In this document: positions 17,347 to 25,462 of the stretch, piece after piece
Layout: each line of letters opens with the position of its first letter
How positions within the stretch are numbered: the first letter of the stretch is position 1
Assembly (NCBI GenBank): GCA_021404565.1
Contig: JAAWWF010000026.1
Coordinates: forward strand, 248,001 to 312,000
DNA: 64,000 bases
DNA from: Roseivirga sp.
Lineage (GTDB): Bacteria; Bacteroidota; Bacteroidia; Cytophagales; Cyclobacteriaceae
Direction of reading: 5' to 3'
The notes under the pieces: model-generated
The model's database searches: none
Told to the model about the DNA's origin: nothing
Seen by the model: only the letters and a program-made list of their open reading frames with translations
Position numbers and translations under genes: made by a program

Positions 17347-17503
17347 TCCTATCAAAAAGTCTATAAAGGGCCATTTATGCTGATTATCTCCAGACAAACC
17401 GTATACAGAAGCATCATTACCTTCCGATTAATCAGAATCCTCAAAAAAACTTCCGTATTTTAGTGAGGCCTCATTCGAATTTTTAAAATGAAACCGTCAA
17501 AGT

Positions 17504-18664
17504 ATGCATTTTTTTGATGCGCCAAATGGCAGAACTGTTCCGGAAAATATCTATCAGGATGAGCTATTGCGAAATTTAACAAATACCGAAAATGATTCTC
17601 TCGAGGCAACCCTTGAAGCTCTATCATCCAGTGACGTTTCAGGTCCACTAAAACAGTTTATAATCTCTCAGGCCGATTTTAATAAAAGTACCTGTGTTGC
17701 TCTCCTCAAGACCTCTGACGCTTTTAATGTCCAGCATTTTCCTGACTGCCGGAAATCCAATACTGGTTATAACCTCATGGTCAATCTCAAGTCCATCAAT
17801 GATACAAGGCTCATTAATAAGCTATTTTCCTCATTCAACGAGAAGCTTGCTAAGGATGGTATTTTCATAGGTTGCGTAGAAACTTATCAGTTAAGAAAAA
17901 AACGAATTCTTCAGAAATATCCGGTAGGCTTTAATTACATCTATTACTTTTTTGACTACCTATTCAAGCGGGTTTTTCCGAAAATCATGCTGCTTGACAA
18001 GTTATATTTTTTCATAACCGCAGGAAGAAACCGTGCGATTTCAGAAACTGAAGCCTTAGGCAGGCTTAGCTACTGCGGCTACGATATTGTCGATTCTCTT
18101 ATCGACAATAAGCTTATGTATTTCGCTGCGAAAAAGAAGGTTGAGTCATTTAAAACCAAAGAAAAAAGTTATGGTGTTTTCCTCAAGCTACCTCGCAGGG
18201 GTAAGGGTGGAAAACGGATAGACGTTTATAAACTAAGAACGATGTTTCCTTATTCGGAATACATCCAGGGCTATGTTTATAAGCAAAACCACCTGCAGTC
18301 AGGAGGAAAGTTTCAAAATGACTTCCGCATTTCTCTGCTGGGGCGATTTTTCAGAAAATACTTTCTGGATGAGATTCCTATGTTAATTAACCTGCTGAAG
18401 GGAGATCTAAAACTAGTAGGTGTCAGACCATTGAGTCAGCAGTATTTTAGCCTCTATAGTGAGGAGTTAAAAACCAGAAGACTTAAGCACAAACCAGGTC
18501 TCATACCCCCGTACTATGCTGATCTTCCTGAAACTCTGGATGAAATCCAGGATTCCGAAGAAAAGTATTTAATCGCTCATGAGAAATCTCCGTTCAAAAC
18601 GGATGTCAGGTATTTCTTTGTGGCTTTCGGAAATATTCTGATTAAAAAGGCTCGTAGTAAGTAA
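17504..18664 (+). CDS. Initiating sugar-phosphate transferase with unusual N-terminal domain
   Basis: 386 residues. The C-terminal half, from about residue 223, matches the bacterial sugar transferase family (polyprenyl-phosphate hexose-1-phosphate transferase): a GVFLKLPRRGKGG strand, KLRTM, then FLDEIPMLINLLKGDLKLVGVRPL with the catalytic Asp-Glu and the VGxRP motif. This family starts repeat-unit assembly on undecaprenyl phosphate. The first half is odd: the usual re-entrant membrane helix is not clear. Instead there is a soluble-looking domain with DGIFIGCVETYQLRKKR that recalls the last strands of a Rossmann methyltransferase, then hydrophobic FNYIYYFFDYLFKRVFP. The real membrane anchor may be this segment. 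It is the last gene of the locus. Confidence 0.8.
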   Translation: MHFFDAPNGRTVPENIYQDELLRNLTNTENDSLEATLEALSSSDVSGPLKQFIISQADFNKSTCVALLKTSDAFNVQHFPDCRKSNTGYNLMVNLKSINDTRLINKLFSSFNEKLAKDGIFIGCVETYQLRKKRILQKYPVGFNYIYYFFDYLFKRVFPKIMLLDKLYFFITAGRNRAISETEALGRLSYCGYDIVDSLIDNKLMYFAAKKKVESFKTKEKSYGVFLKLPRRGKGGKRIDVYKLRTMFPYSEYIQGYVYKQNHLQSGGKFQNDFRISLLGRFFRKYFLDEIPMLINLLKGDLKLVGVRPLSQQYFSLYSEELKTRRLKHKPGLIPPYYADLPETLDEIQDSEEKYLIAHEKSPFKTDVRYFFVAFGNILIKKARSK

Positions 18665-18668
18665 ACAT

Positions 18669-18872
18669 TCAGACGAGACCTTCAATGTCAAAATCCTCTC
18701 CCTTACCAAAGCTCATTAAATCATAGAGTTTATAGAGTTCCAGGGTATTGATATCTTTCAATAAGCAATCTCCGTTACCCATAATTTCCACCACTTCAAA
18801 TTCCGAGATTTCTCCAAAATTAACCAGGCGGAATTTTTTACCTACCCTTAGATTGTTGAACGATTTTGACAT
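18669..18872 (-). CDS. Small conserved hypothetical protein
   Basis: 67 residues, acidic, no signal peptide or membrane segment. The sequence FRLVNFGEISEFEVVEIMGNGDCLLKDINTLELY-type pattern (short beta-strands around a Gly turn) suggests a small barrel-like domain, and similar short proteins are familiar from other Bacteroidota genomes, although I cannot name a family. It converges with the sugar transferase gene (4 nt between the stop codons) and lies 12 nt after the acyl-CoA synthetase end region in the opposite reading order, so it is upstream-independent. Function unknown. Confidence 0.6.
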   Translation of the reverse strand: MSKSFNNLRVGKKFRLVNFGEISEFEVVEIMGNGDCLLKDINTLELYKLYDLMSFGKGEDFDIEGLV

Positions 18873-18884
18873 CGCACGAAGATA

Positions 18885-20648
18885 TTATACATCATATATC
18901 TTCTCTATCACATCGCCATATTTTTGTTTGATAATTCTGCGCTTCAATTTGAGAGTTGGTGTGAGTTCACCGGTATCAATGCCCCAGGCCTCCTCCATAA
19001 TTTCAAACTTCTTTATCTGCTCCCACTGACCAAAGTTTTTGTTGGCTGCACTCACCTCCTCTTCTATCTTGGATACCAGGCTGGTGTTTTTCAATAATGC
19101 CGAATCGTTTTTATCCACACCATGCCTTTCGCACCAGCTGTTCACCGCATCCATATTGAGCACAAGTAAGCCGGCAGGGAATTTTTTGTTCTCTCCTATC
19201 ACCATAGCTTGCTCTATCATGATAGATTCTTTGAGCTTGTTCTCTATCACTTGTGGGGCAATATATTTACCGCCTGAGGTTTTGAACATTTCCTTTTTGC
19301 GGTCTGTAATCTTCAGGTAATTATCTGATGAAAGTACACCGATATCACCTGTATGAAACCAATCTCCAGTCATCACTTCAGCTGTTTTTTCGGGTGCTTT
19401 AAAATATCCCTGCATCACGTTGGGTCCTTTCACGAGTACCTCCCCGTCCTCGGCAATTTTTACATCAACTCCTTCGAGCAGAGGTCCCACAAAATCCAGT
19501 TTAGCCTGGCCAGCCAGCGGCAAGCCTATACATACCCCGGGAGAGGTTTCCGTGAGCCCATAGCCTTCCATAATTTTAATATCAGCTGCCCAAAACACAC
19601 GCTTTAGCCTGTTTTGAATAGCCGAAGCTCCTACGATAATGTGCTTTATGTTTCCTCCAAGAGCCGCCTGCCATTTACTAAATATCAGTTTACGGGCCAT
19701 CTTAAGTTTCCAATTGTAGAAACCACCTATGTTTTTGTCAGGATCGTAGGTAAGACCCATATTGACGGCCCAGAAAAAGAGACTCTTCTTAGCCCCGGAA
19801 AGGGCATAGCCCTTTTCCATGATTTTGTCATACACCTTTTCAATCAGTCTGGGCACTGTATTGAAACCATGGGGTTTAATTTCCTGCAGGTTGGCACTAA
19901 TGGTTTCCAGGCTTTCAGCATAATAAATGCCCAGGCCCAGTTGAAAGTAGAAGTAAATAGCAGTACGTTCAAAAATATGGCAGAGGGGCAGAAAGCTCAG
20001 AACTCTGTCCTTTCCATGCTCATAGCCTGCTCTTTGGGCAACAGCCCGAGAGTTTGAGAGAATATTCTTATGAGAGAGCATTACCCCTTTGGGTCGGCCT
20101 GTTGTACCCGAAGTATAAATGATGGTGGCGAGGTCATTTTCAGCGATACCTGCTTTGCGATTTTCTACCTCGGCTTTTGCTTCCTCAGAACCCTCCTGCA
20201 GCAAAGCGCTCCAATGCTCTACGCTATCAATCTTATTAAAGGAGTAGATAGGAATATCATCTGGTAATCTATCGACAGCTGCCCGGGCTCGTTTATAGAT
20301 ATCCTCATTTGCGACAAAGACCAGCCTGGTTTCAGAATGTTCAAAAATATAAGCGTAGTCATCGGTAGAAATAGTCGGGTACATGGGTACTCCTATCCCC
20401 GCACATTGTTGAATGGCTATATCCGCAAAGTTCCACTCGGTTCTGTTTTCGCTAATAATTGCCACCTTCTCTCCGGGAGCAATACCTTTGGCCAGAAGGC
20501 CGAAAGAAAGCCGGTTACAAATGTCTATTACTTCTTGGGTAGTGTGCTTTTGCCATTCACCGTCTTTTTTGTCGGCCAGGCAAACTTCAAGATCGAACTT
20601 CTCCAATTGATAGGGAAGCAACTCGAACAATCGGGTCGGATATTCCAT
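18885..20648 (-). CDS. Long-chain acyl-CoA synthetase (AMP-binding)
   Basis: 587-residue long-chain fatty acid:CoA ligase. The AMP-binding signature is IIYTSGTTGRPKGVMLSH, followed by GYGLTETSPGVCIG, WFHTGDIGVLSSDNYLKITDRKKEMFK and the C-terminal lysine-containing tail TPTLKLKRRIIKQKY. The length and motif set fit the FadD15/FAA-like clade common in Bacteroidota. It activates fatty acids with ATP and CoA for lipid synthesis or beta-oxidation, acting at the inner membrane face. It is unrelated to the acyl cassette ligase on the other strand (much longer and with different motifs). The start is ATG at 20648. Confidence 0.9.
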   Translation of the reverse strand: MEYPTRLFELLPYQLEKFDLEVCLADKKDGEWQKHTTQEVIDICNRLSFGLLAKGIAPGEKVAIISENRTEWNFADIAIQQCAGIGVPMYPTISTDDYAYIFEHSETRLVFVANEDIYKRARAAVDRLPDDIPIYSFNKIDSVEHWSALLQEGSEEAKAEVENRKAGIAENDLATIIYTSGTTGRPKGVMLSHKNILSNSRAVAQRAGYEHGKDRVLSFLPLCHIFERTAIYFYFQLGLGIYYAESLETISANLQEIKPHGFNTVPRLIEKVYDKIMEKGYALSGAKKSLFFWAVNMGLTYDPDKNIGGFYNWKLKMARKLIFSKWQAALGGNIKHIIVGASAIQNRLKRVFWAADIKIMEGYGLTETSPGVCIGLPLAGQAKLDFVGPLLEGVDVKIAEDGEVLVKGPNVMQGYFKAPEKTAEVMTGDWFHTGDIGVLSSDNYLKITDRKKEMFKTSGGKYIAPQVIENKLKESIMIEQAMVIGENKKFPAGLLVLNMDAVNSWCERHGVDKNDSALLKNTSLVSKIEEEVSAANKNFGQWEQIKKFEIMEEAWGIDTGELTPTLKLKRRIIKQKYGDVIEKIYDV

Positions 20649-20655
20649 AAATAAG

Positions 20656-20684
20656 TTTGGCTAAAGAATTATAAGATAGCCAAA
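20656..20684 (-). terminator. Possible weak terminator hairpin
   Basis: Inverted repeat TTTGGCTA (20656-20663) and TAGCCAAA (20677-20684), 8-bp stem with a 13-base loop, between the stop of the TPR gene and the start of the acyl-CoA synthetase, both on the minus strand. There is no clean U-tract after it, so termination may be partial. Confidence 0.3.
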
Positions 20685-20704
20685 AATAGAGAAGGAAAAA
20701 ATCT

Positions 20705-22567
20705 TCAGAAGTCTCCTCTCAATTCACGGAAACGCTTGCGGGCTTCTGATACAAAAATGCTACCGGGAAACTTATTAAGTAATTCAGTATACAGCTCCAT
20801 GGACTTCTCAGGATCTTTCAAATCATCTTCATGAATAACGGCTGTTAGAAACAGAGCATCATCTCCCAGGATTTCGAAATAGAAACCTTCATTGATTTTA
20901 TTCAGCGCTTCCACCGCTTTACCTGCATCACCCAATTCCCTGTAGGTTTTTGCCTTCAGAAAATACACCTCATCCACAATTGAATGCTGTGGGTACTTCT
21001 CAATCATATCGTCAAGGGCATTGAGGGCTTCTTGTTTTTGATTCTGAAAGAGCATCAACTCGATATTGGCATATTCCTGCATCACCACATCGGTAGAATC
21101 AAAAACCGTATTGTTCTTGATCAGAATACTCAGATTCAGGGCATCATTAGCAATTTCTCTGGAGGTAGCCAATTTGAGAATATCAAGGTGCCCCTGGGCC
21201 AGTTCAAACTCGCCTTTGAAATATGAAAGTTTAGCGCTTTTGAGCTTAGCCTGGTAACCAAGAGGCTCATCCTTAAACATGCGCTCTACCTGGGCATAAA
21301 GTAAAATAGACTCCCATGGCTGCTTGTCCAGAAGATAAATATCTGCCAGATCCATTTTCGACTCTGCAATGATTCTGTGTTTACCCACCGGCTGACTCAC
21401 GAGGTCGGACAGTATTTCTATCGATTCGGGTATTTCATTGAGGTAGAAGGCATGCAATAGTGCTTTCCTACGCTGAGCATCAAGTGCAGTAAACAAATCG
21501 CGTGACTGGCCTTTAAATGCATCGTACTTGGCTATAAGCTCTCGAACTGCAGCAGTGTCTACTGGGTAACTCGCTTTGACTACTTCCTCTTCCGACAAAA
21601 GCACATACTTTTTCGCCAGTCTGCTGCTCGGGCTTTCCGGATAATCTTTGATAATGTAATTGAATGCTTTTTCGGCTGTCTTATAATCTGAATTACGGTA
21701 AGCGATGAGCCCTACATTGATGATATTCTCTCCTTCATTTCGCGCGCGTTCTCTCGGGGTTTCCTCTGTTTGAACTCTTGCATTCCGTTTATCCAGTGCA
21801 TAGGCCTGTCTTAGCGCAGCTGGAAAATTTTTCTGTTGAAGGTGGGTCCAGATAAGCATCTCATTATAAATGGGGTCTCCATCGGCCTCCTGCATAAAAT
21901 CATATAAGATTGTTTCAAGTGTATCAAGATCAGCCGGCTCCCGAAGTACCCGCTGAAAAGAGTTCTTAACATAATTCAGATTCTGTGGCTGTGATTTGGA
22001 AAAAGTAAGATACTCTTTGATCATAAGCTGCTTCTTATTCATCAGTCGATAAGCATTTGCCAGCTCAAGAGAAAACAGGCTTGGTCTGTTCAGAGCCTCT
22101 CTCCCTTTCTCATAAGTCAGCAGCGCTTTCTCCCTGAGGTTCTTCTCAAAAAAAGTTTGCGCCAGTACCCTGACGTCATTGGTCTTTCTTTCATCCCTTG
22201 CCTTCTTCGCTACCTTTTTGATGATATTGTCAAAGTGCTTTTCAGCAGCACCTTCTTTTTGCTGCGCCTGGTATACAATACCCAGGTCTATTTCATATAT
22301 GTAATTCTGAGGAAACTGCTTCAGCACATTCTTCACATATTTTTCTGCACCGTCAAAATCCTGGATGGTCAACAGTAGCTTGAAGTAGTTATCATGTATC
22401 CTGGTAACATTCCGTTTGTTCCTGGCCAGCTTTTTATATTGCTCCTCCGCCTTCTCAAGATCACCCTGTCTATAATACTCGTTGGCCAATGCCACCGGAT
22501 CACTTGACTGTGCTGCGAGCGTAACTGTTATTAAAACCAGCGTAAGTGCTGAAACGATTCTCCTCAT
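20705..22567 (-). CDS. Secreted tetratricopeptide repeat protein
   Basis: About 620 residues from the ATG at 22567 (MRRIVSALTLVLITVTLAAQ), a clear signal peptide with the Ala-Gln end common in Bacteroidota; six more codons are open upstream to 22585. The mature part is a series of TPR-like helices: DPVALANEYYRQGDLEKAEEQYKKL near the N-terminus, NVGLIAYRNSDYKTAEKAFNYII in the middle and KAVEALNKINEGFYFEILGD at the end. It is probably a periplasmic scaffold; the last third resembles YbgF/BamD-type TPRs. The partner is unknown. The upstream region is the candidate origin, so its promoter must lie in or beside the DnaA-box cluster. Confidence 0.85.
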   Translation of the reverse strand: MRRIVSALTLVLITVTLAAQSSDPVALANEYYRQGDLEKAEEQYKKLARNKRNVTRIHDNYFKLLLTIQDFDGAEKYVKNVLKQFPQNYIYEIDLGIVYQAQQKEGAAEKHFDNIIKKVAKKARDERKTNDVRVLAQTFFEKNLREKALLTYEKGREALNRPSLFSLELANAYRLMNKKQLMIKEYLTFSKSQPQNLNYVKNSFQRVLREPADLDTLETILYDFMQEADGDPIYNEMLIWTHLQQKNFPAALRQAYALDKRNARVQTEETPRERARNEGENIINVGLIAYRNSDYKTAEKAFNYIIKDYPESPSSRLAKKYVLLSEEEVVKASYPVDTAAVRELIAKYDAFKGQSRDLFTALDAQRRKALLHAFYLNEIPESIEILSDLVSQPVGKHRIIAESKMDLADIYLLDKQPWESILLYAQVERMFKDEPLGYQAKLKSAKLSYFKGEFELAQGHLDILKLATSREIANDALNLSILIKNNTVFDSTDVVMQEYANIELMLFQNQKQEALNALDDMIEKYPQHSIVDEVYFLKAKTYRELGDAGKAVEALNKINEGFYFEILGDDALFLTAVIHEDDLKDPEKSMELYTELLNKFPGSIFVSEARKRFRELRGDF

Positions 22568-22618
22568 ACTTATTAACATAATCAACAGGCTAGTAATTAA
22601 AGATAGTTAATTAATAAA

Positions 22619-22958
22619 TTATACTATTCTCTATTAGGGATGTGGATATGTGTATAACGTGACTACTCACAAATCTGGTTTGAATTTGTGTATGAATGGT
22701 CTGCTTATTTTGACTTATCAACAAGTTATCTACTTGTAAGTATTTGATAATTAATTACTTACATATTATTTGTGGTAAGTAAGATTTTTTGTGGATAAGA
22801 GATGTGGACTTTATACACTGTGGATTACTTATGAATAGTTTCTTAAGAATTCGTTTTCTGCAAGTACTTATCAATAATTACCTGCCCTTGTGTGTATGAC
22901 TGTGTATATCTATGAGATAGGCAACAGATTTATACACAAAACTCACTGGTTATTCACA
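22619..22958. other. Candidate chromosomal replication origin (oriC), DnaA-box cluster
   Basis: AT-rich gene gap with four perfect TTATNCACA-type DnaA boxes: 22649-22657 (minus, TGTGTATAA), 22790-22798 (minus, TGTGGATAA), 22930-22938 (plus, TTATACACA) and 22950-22958 (plus, TTATTCACA, within the 3' end of the lipoprotein gene). One-mismatch boxes lie at 22641-22649, 22715-22723, 22811-22819, 22819-22827, 22891-22899 and 22901-22909. The stretch 22736-22764 is very AT-rich with GTAAGT/ACTTAC inverted repeats and could be the unwinding element. mnmG and two parS-like sites lie within 5 kb. No dnaA gene is in the window, which is common in this phylum. GC skew was not computed. Confidence 0.65.
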
Positions 22959-24589
22959 GTGTATGAAACGTTGATATCATCAACAATCCAGTTTTTTCGA
23001 AGTTCTATAATCCGCGTATTGGTGAAGTCATCAAGGTAGTATATGACGGGTTCTGCCTGGGTGCGCTCGAGTATATTACCAATATCCCAAACTCCGTTTC
23101 CATTGGTATCAATGATGACCTTTAAGAAATAGGTACCGGCATCCAAATATTCGAAAGAGAAGCTGGGTTCATTATACTTAGTTTGAATTACTTCTAAAGA
23201 TCTTGAGTTGAGCAGCTGGATGATATAAGTTGGTGCATTGGTATTGACCGATCCATTGATAATGCCTGCATCGTCAAGCTTGTAAGGCCGGAGGTTTTTA
23301 ATGCGTGCGTTGGAGGTATCGTTCTCTATACTGAAGAAGGCTCCCGGTTTAAGGAGCATTTTCAGATTTTCGTCCTCTTTGATATAATCCTTCAGGTTCA
23401 TGTCCCAGGAGACTTGTGTGCGGGTGGTGTTCCACGTGAAAAGGGAGTCATCCAGGTTGAAGAAATTGAGAGAGTCTATTTCAAAAATGAGACTATCTCT
23501 ATCGTAGGATCTGACGGGTTTGGTAAAATCCAGCGTGACCTTCGCATTGGGTACCAGTGAACTGGAGGTTGGAGAGATTGTATAGTCAAATTTGTCGGCT
23601 TCTATTTCAGATTCGTTAAAGTAAAATTTAACAGTATCCTGCAGCTGACTATTGATAGAATCGCTGGCTGTGATAATTAATGGAATGGTATCGTTGTATG
23701 CGAAGCCGGTATTATAGAAGCGTAATTTTTTGTCTTCTAAAGAAATATAGGCCACGGTGTCGTTATTAAGCACCTCGTAAGAGGTAATAGCTTTGTTAAA
23801 TTCGATATCGAAGTACTTACCGAAGTGCCTTGCGGAGCTGACTTTTAATGGGGTAATATCGAGTCTTTGAATGTCAAAGTTGATGCCTGTAATATTAGAT
23901 ACCAGGTTGAGGGAATCAGAATAGAATCCATAGAGCTCCTCGTCAGGATCAGCCTTCTGGTTATTGTTTTTATCAAGGGCGCTGTAGATGTAATACTCTC
24001 CAGGGGGTAGATTTTTGAATCGATAGAAACCACTGGTATCTGTTCGGGCATAGTACGAAGCTGAGCCTGATGTAATGTCTAGAGTATCAGTCAGGGTATA
24101 AAGAGATACCAGTGCTTCTTCCACTGGATCTTTTGAGTATAGATTCGTAATGGTCCCTGAAATTTGCAATGAGTCTATATAATCACCGGTAGAAAAGCTG
24201 AGGTTCAGATCCGGTGGTATATTTCTGTTGGTAACATCCTGAATTGTATTACCAAAATTGATATTATAGGTGGTATTCTCTTTCCATGGATCCTGGAAAG
24301 TAAGTATTACCGACTTCTTCTTGATCTTACTTTTAATGGCTCCTTCCCCTTCGAGAGCTGGCGTTATAATAAGATTGTTTTCAATGGCTTGTGTATTAAC
24401 ATATTCATCAAAGGTTAGCACTATCGTATTGCCTGTATAATTGGTTTGTTCATTGCCAGGAACAGACGAAACCAATACCGGTGGTGTTAAATCCTCAGGA
24501 CCACCTTCTGGTGAGGTAATACGGGCACAGCCAAAGATGATGGCAAACAATAAGAGTACAGAGAAGAGTTGTGTGTACAGTCTTTTCAT
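22943..24589 (-). CDS. Big_5 (SbsA Ig-like) domain lipoprotein
   Basis: 548-residue predicted lipoprotein. The signal peptide ends FAIIFGC with the acylated Cys21, followed by the ARITSPEGGPEDLTPP segment typical of this Bacteroidota family. Residues about 35-130 form a Big_5 Ig-like domain (PVLVSSVPGNEQTNYTGNTI..., YNINFGNTIQDVTNRN). Around 155-230 a carboxypeptidase-regulatory-like fold is suggested by YARTDTSGFYRFKNLPPGEYYIYSALDKNNN, and the C-terminus has a second such element (DAGTYFLKVIIDTNGNGVWD). Probably attached to the outer membrane; function unknown. Its ATG overlaps the methyltransferase stop (ATGA), and its 3' end carries one DnaA box. Confidence 0.85.
   Translation of the reverse strand: MKRLYTQLFSVLLLFAIIFGCARITSPEGGPEDLTPPVLVSSVPGNEQTNYTGNTIVLTFDEYVNTQAIENNLIITPALEGEGAIKSKIKKKSVILTFQDPWKENTTYNINFGNTIQDVTNRNIPPDLNLSFSTGDYIDSLQISGTITNLYSKDPVEEALVSLYTLTDTLDITSGSASYYARTDTSGFYRFKNLPPGEYYIYSALDKNNNQKADPDEELYGFYSDSLNLVSNITGINFDIQRLDITPLKVSSARHFGKYFDIEFNKAITSYEVLNNDTVAYISLEDKKLRFYNTGFAYNDTIPLIITASDSINSQLQDTVKFYFNESEIEADKFDYTISPTSSSLVPNAKVTLDFTKPVRSYDRDSLIFEIDSLNFFNLDDSLFTWNTTRTQVSWDMNLKDYIKEDENLKMLLKPGAFFSIENDTSNARIKNLRPYKLDDAGIINGSVNTNAPTYIIQLLNSRSLEVIQTKYNEPSFSFEYLDAGTYFLKVIIDTNGNGVWDIGNILERTQAEPVIYYLDDFTNTRIIELRKNWIVDDINVSYTVNNQ
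23428..23443. promoter_or_regulatory. Degenerate parS-like sequence
   Basis: TGTTCCACGTGAAAAG inside the Big_5 lipoprotein gene. It matches the ParB site consensus TGTTNCACGTGAAACA except at the last two bases. It lies 0.5 kb from the DnaA-box cluster and may be a low-affinity ParB site or chance. Confidence 0.35.
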
Positions 24590-25461
24590 TGTGTAAGTAC
24601 ATAGATGAGACTACTATATTCTCTTGTGCGTTTTGCTTGTTTGTTCGAACGATAGCCCTGGATCATACCGCGCATAAATGTTGATGTGTTTCCCATATAT
24701 TTTTCTGAGAGCATACTTACGTAATAACTGTCGAATTTCATGGGAATGGTAGATACAATATTCAGACCATATTTTTTGGAGAGTTGAAAAATGGATTTCT
24801 GTTCGAAATGGTAAAGGTGCCGTGGAACGTCATAACCAGCCCAGTGCGCCTGATATCTTTTGGCGTCAGCACTTTTGTAATTGGGTAAAGCCAGAAATAT
24901 CACACCATTCCTGTTCAGTCGCGAAATTAAGTCGTTAAGGGTTTCTTCCAGATTATGTACGTGTTCCAGAACATGGAAAAGTGTAATTACGTCAAAGCCT
25001 TTGTCTTCCAATTCTGGTAGTGATGAAGACACGTATGAAGTGAGATTATCAGATATCTGACTACGTGCCGTGTCATCCGGCTCAATGCCCCTGACGTTCC
25101 ATCCGTGTTGTGAGGCATAGGAAAGAAAATGACCTGTGCCACAACCGTAATCCAGGAGCTTCCCCTTAAAAGCAAAGCGCTCCAGCATCTTTAACTTCCG
25201 CTTTAGAGTAATGGATCGGACCGTTTTGTAAATAGTGTTGATCAGAGAGTTAGATTGGTTGCTGTGAGATATATAACTATCTGATTTATAGTATCTTACA
25301 ATAGATTCCTGATCAGGGCGTGGGTTTGTAAAGAGAGTATTACAATTGGTACACCTCTGAAGGTTGAAAACCTCTTTTGAAAGGAAATGATCAGGACATT
25401 CGAAACTTTTTTCGAATTGTGTTCCGTTGCAAACCGGACAGGCGTTAAGTGTTTCTAACAT
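24586..25461 (-). CDS. Class I SAM-dependent methyltransferase with N-terminal zinc ribbon
   Basis: 291 residues. An N-terminal Cys4 zinc ribbon (ACPVCNGTQ near residue 8 and CTNCNTLF near 38) is followed by a Methyltransf_23-type Rossmann domain: GKLLDYGCGTGHFLSYA (motif I), FDVITLFHVLEHVHN and NGVIFLALPNYKS. The substrate is unknown; related proteins modify quinone precursors, glycans or small molecules. Its stop overlaps the start of the Big_5 lipoprotein and its start is 1 nt from the mnmG stop, so mnmG, this gene and the lipoprotein probably form one minus-strand operon. Confidence 0.85.
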   Translation of the reverse strand: MLETLNACPVCNGTQFEKSFECPDHFLSKEVFNLQRCTNCNTLFTNPRPDQESIVRYYKSDSYISHSNQSNSLINTIYKTVRSITLKRKLKMLERFAFKGKLLDYGCGTGHFLSYASQHGWNVRGIEPDDTARSQISDNLTSYVSSSLPELEDKGFDVITLFHVLEHVHNLEETLNDLISRLNRNGVIFLALPNYKSADAKRYQAHWAGYDVPRHLYHFEQKSIFQLSKKYGLNIVSTIPMKFDSYYVSMLSEKYMGNTSTFMRGMIQGYRSNKQAKRTREYSSLIYVLTQ

Positions 25462-25462
25462 G

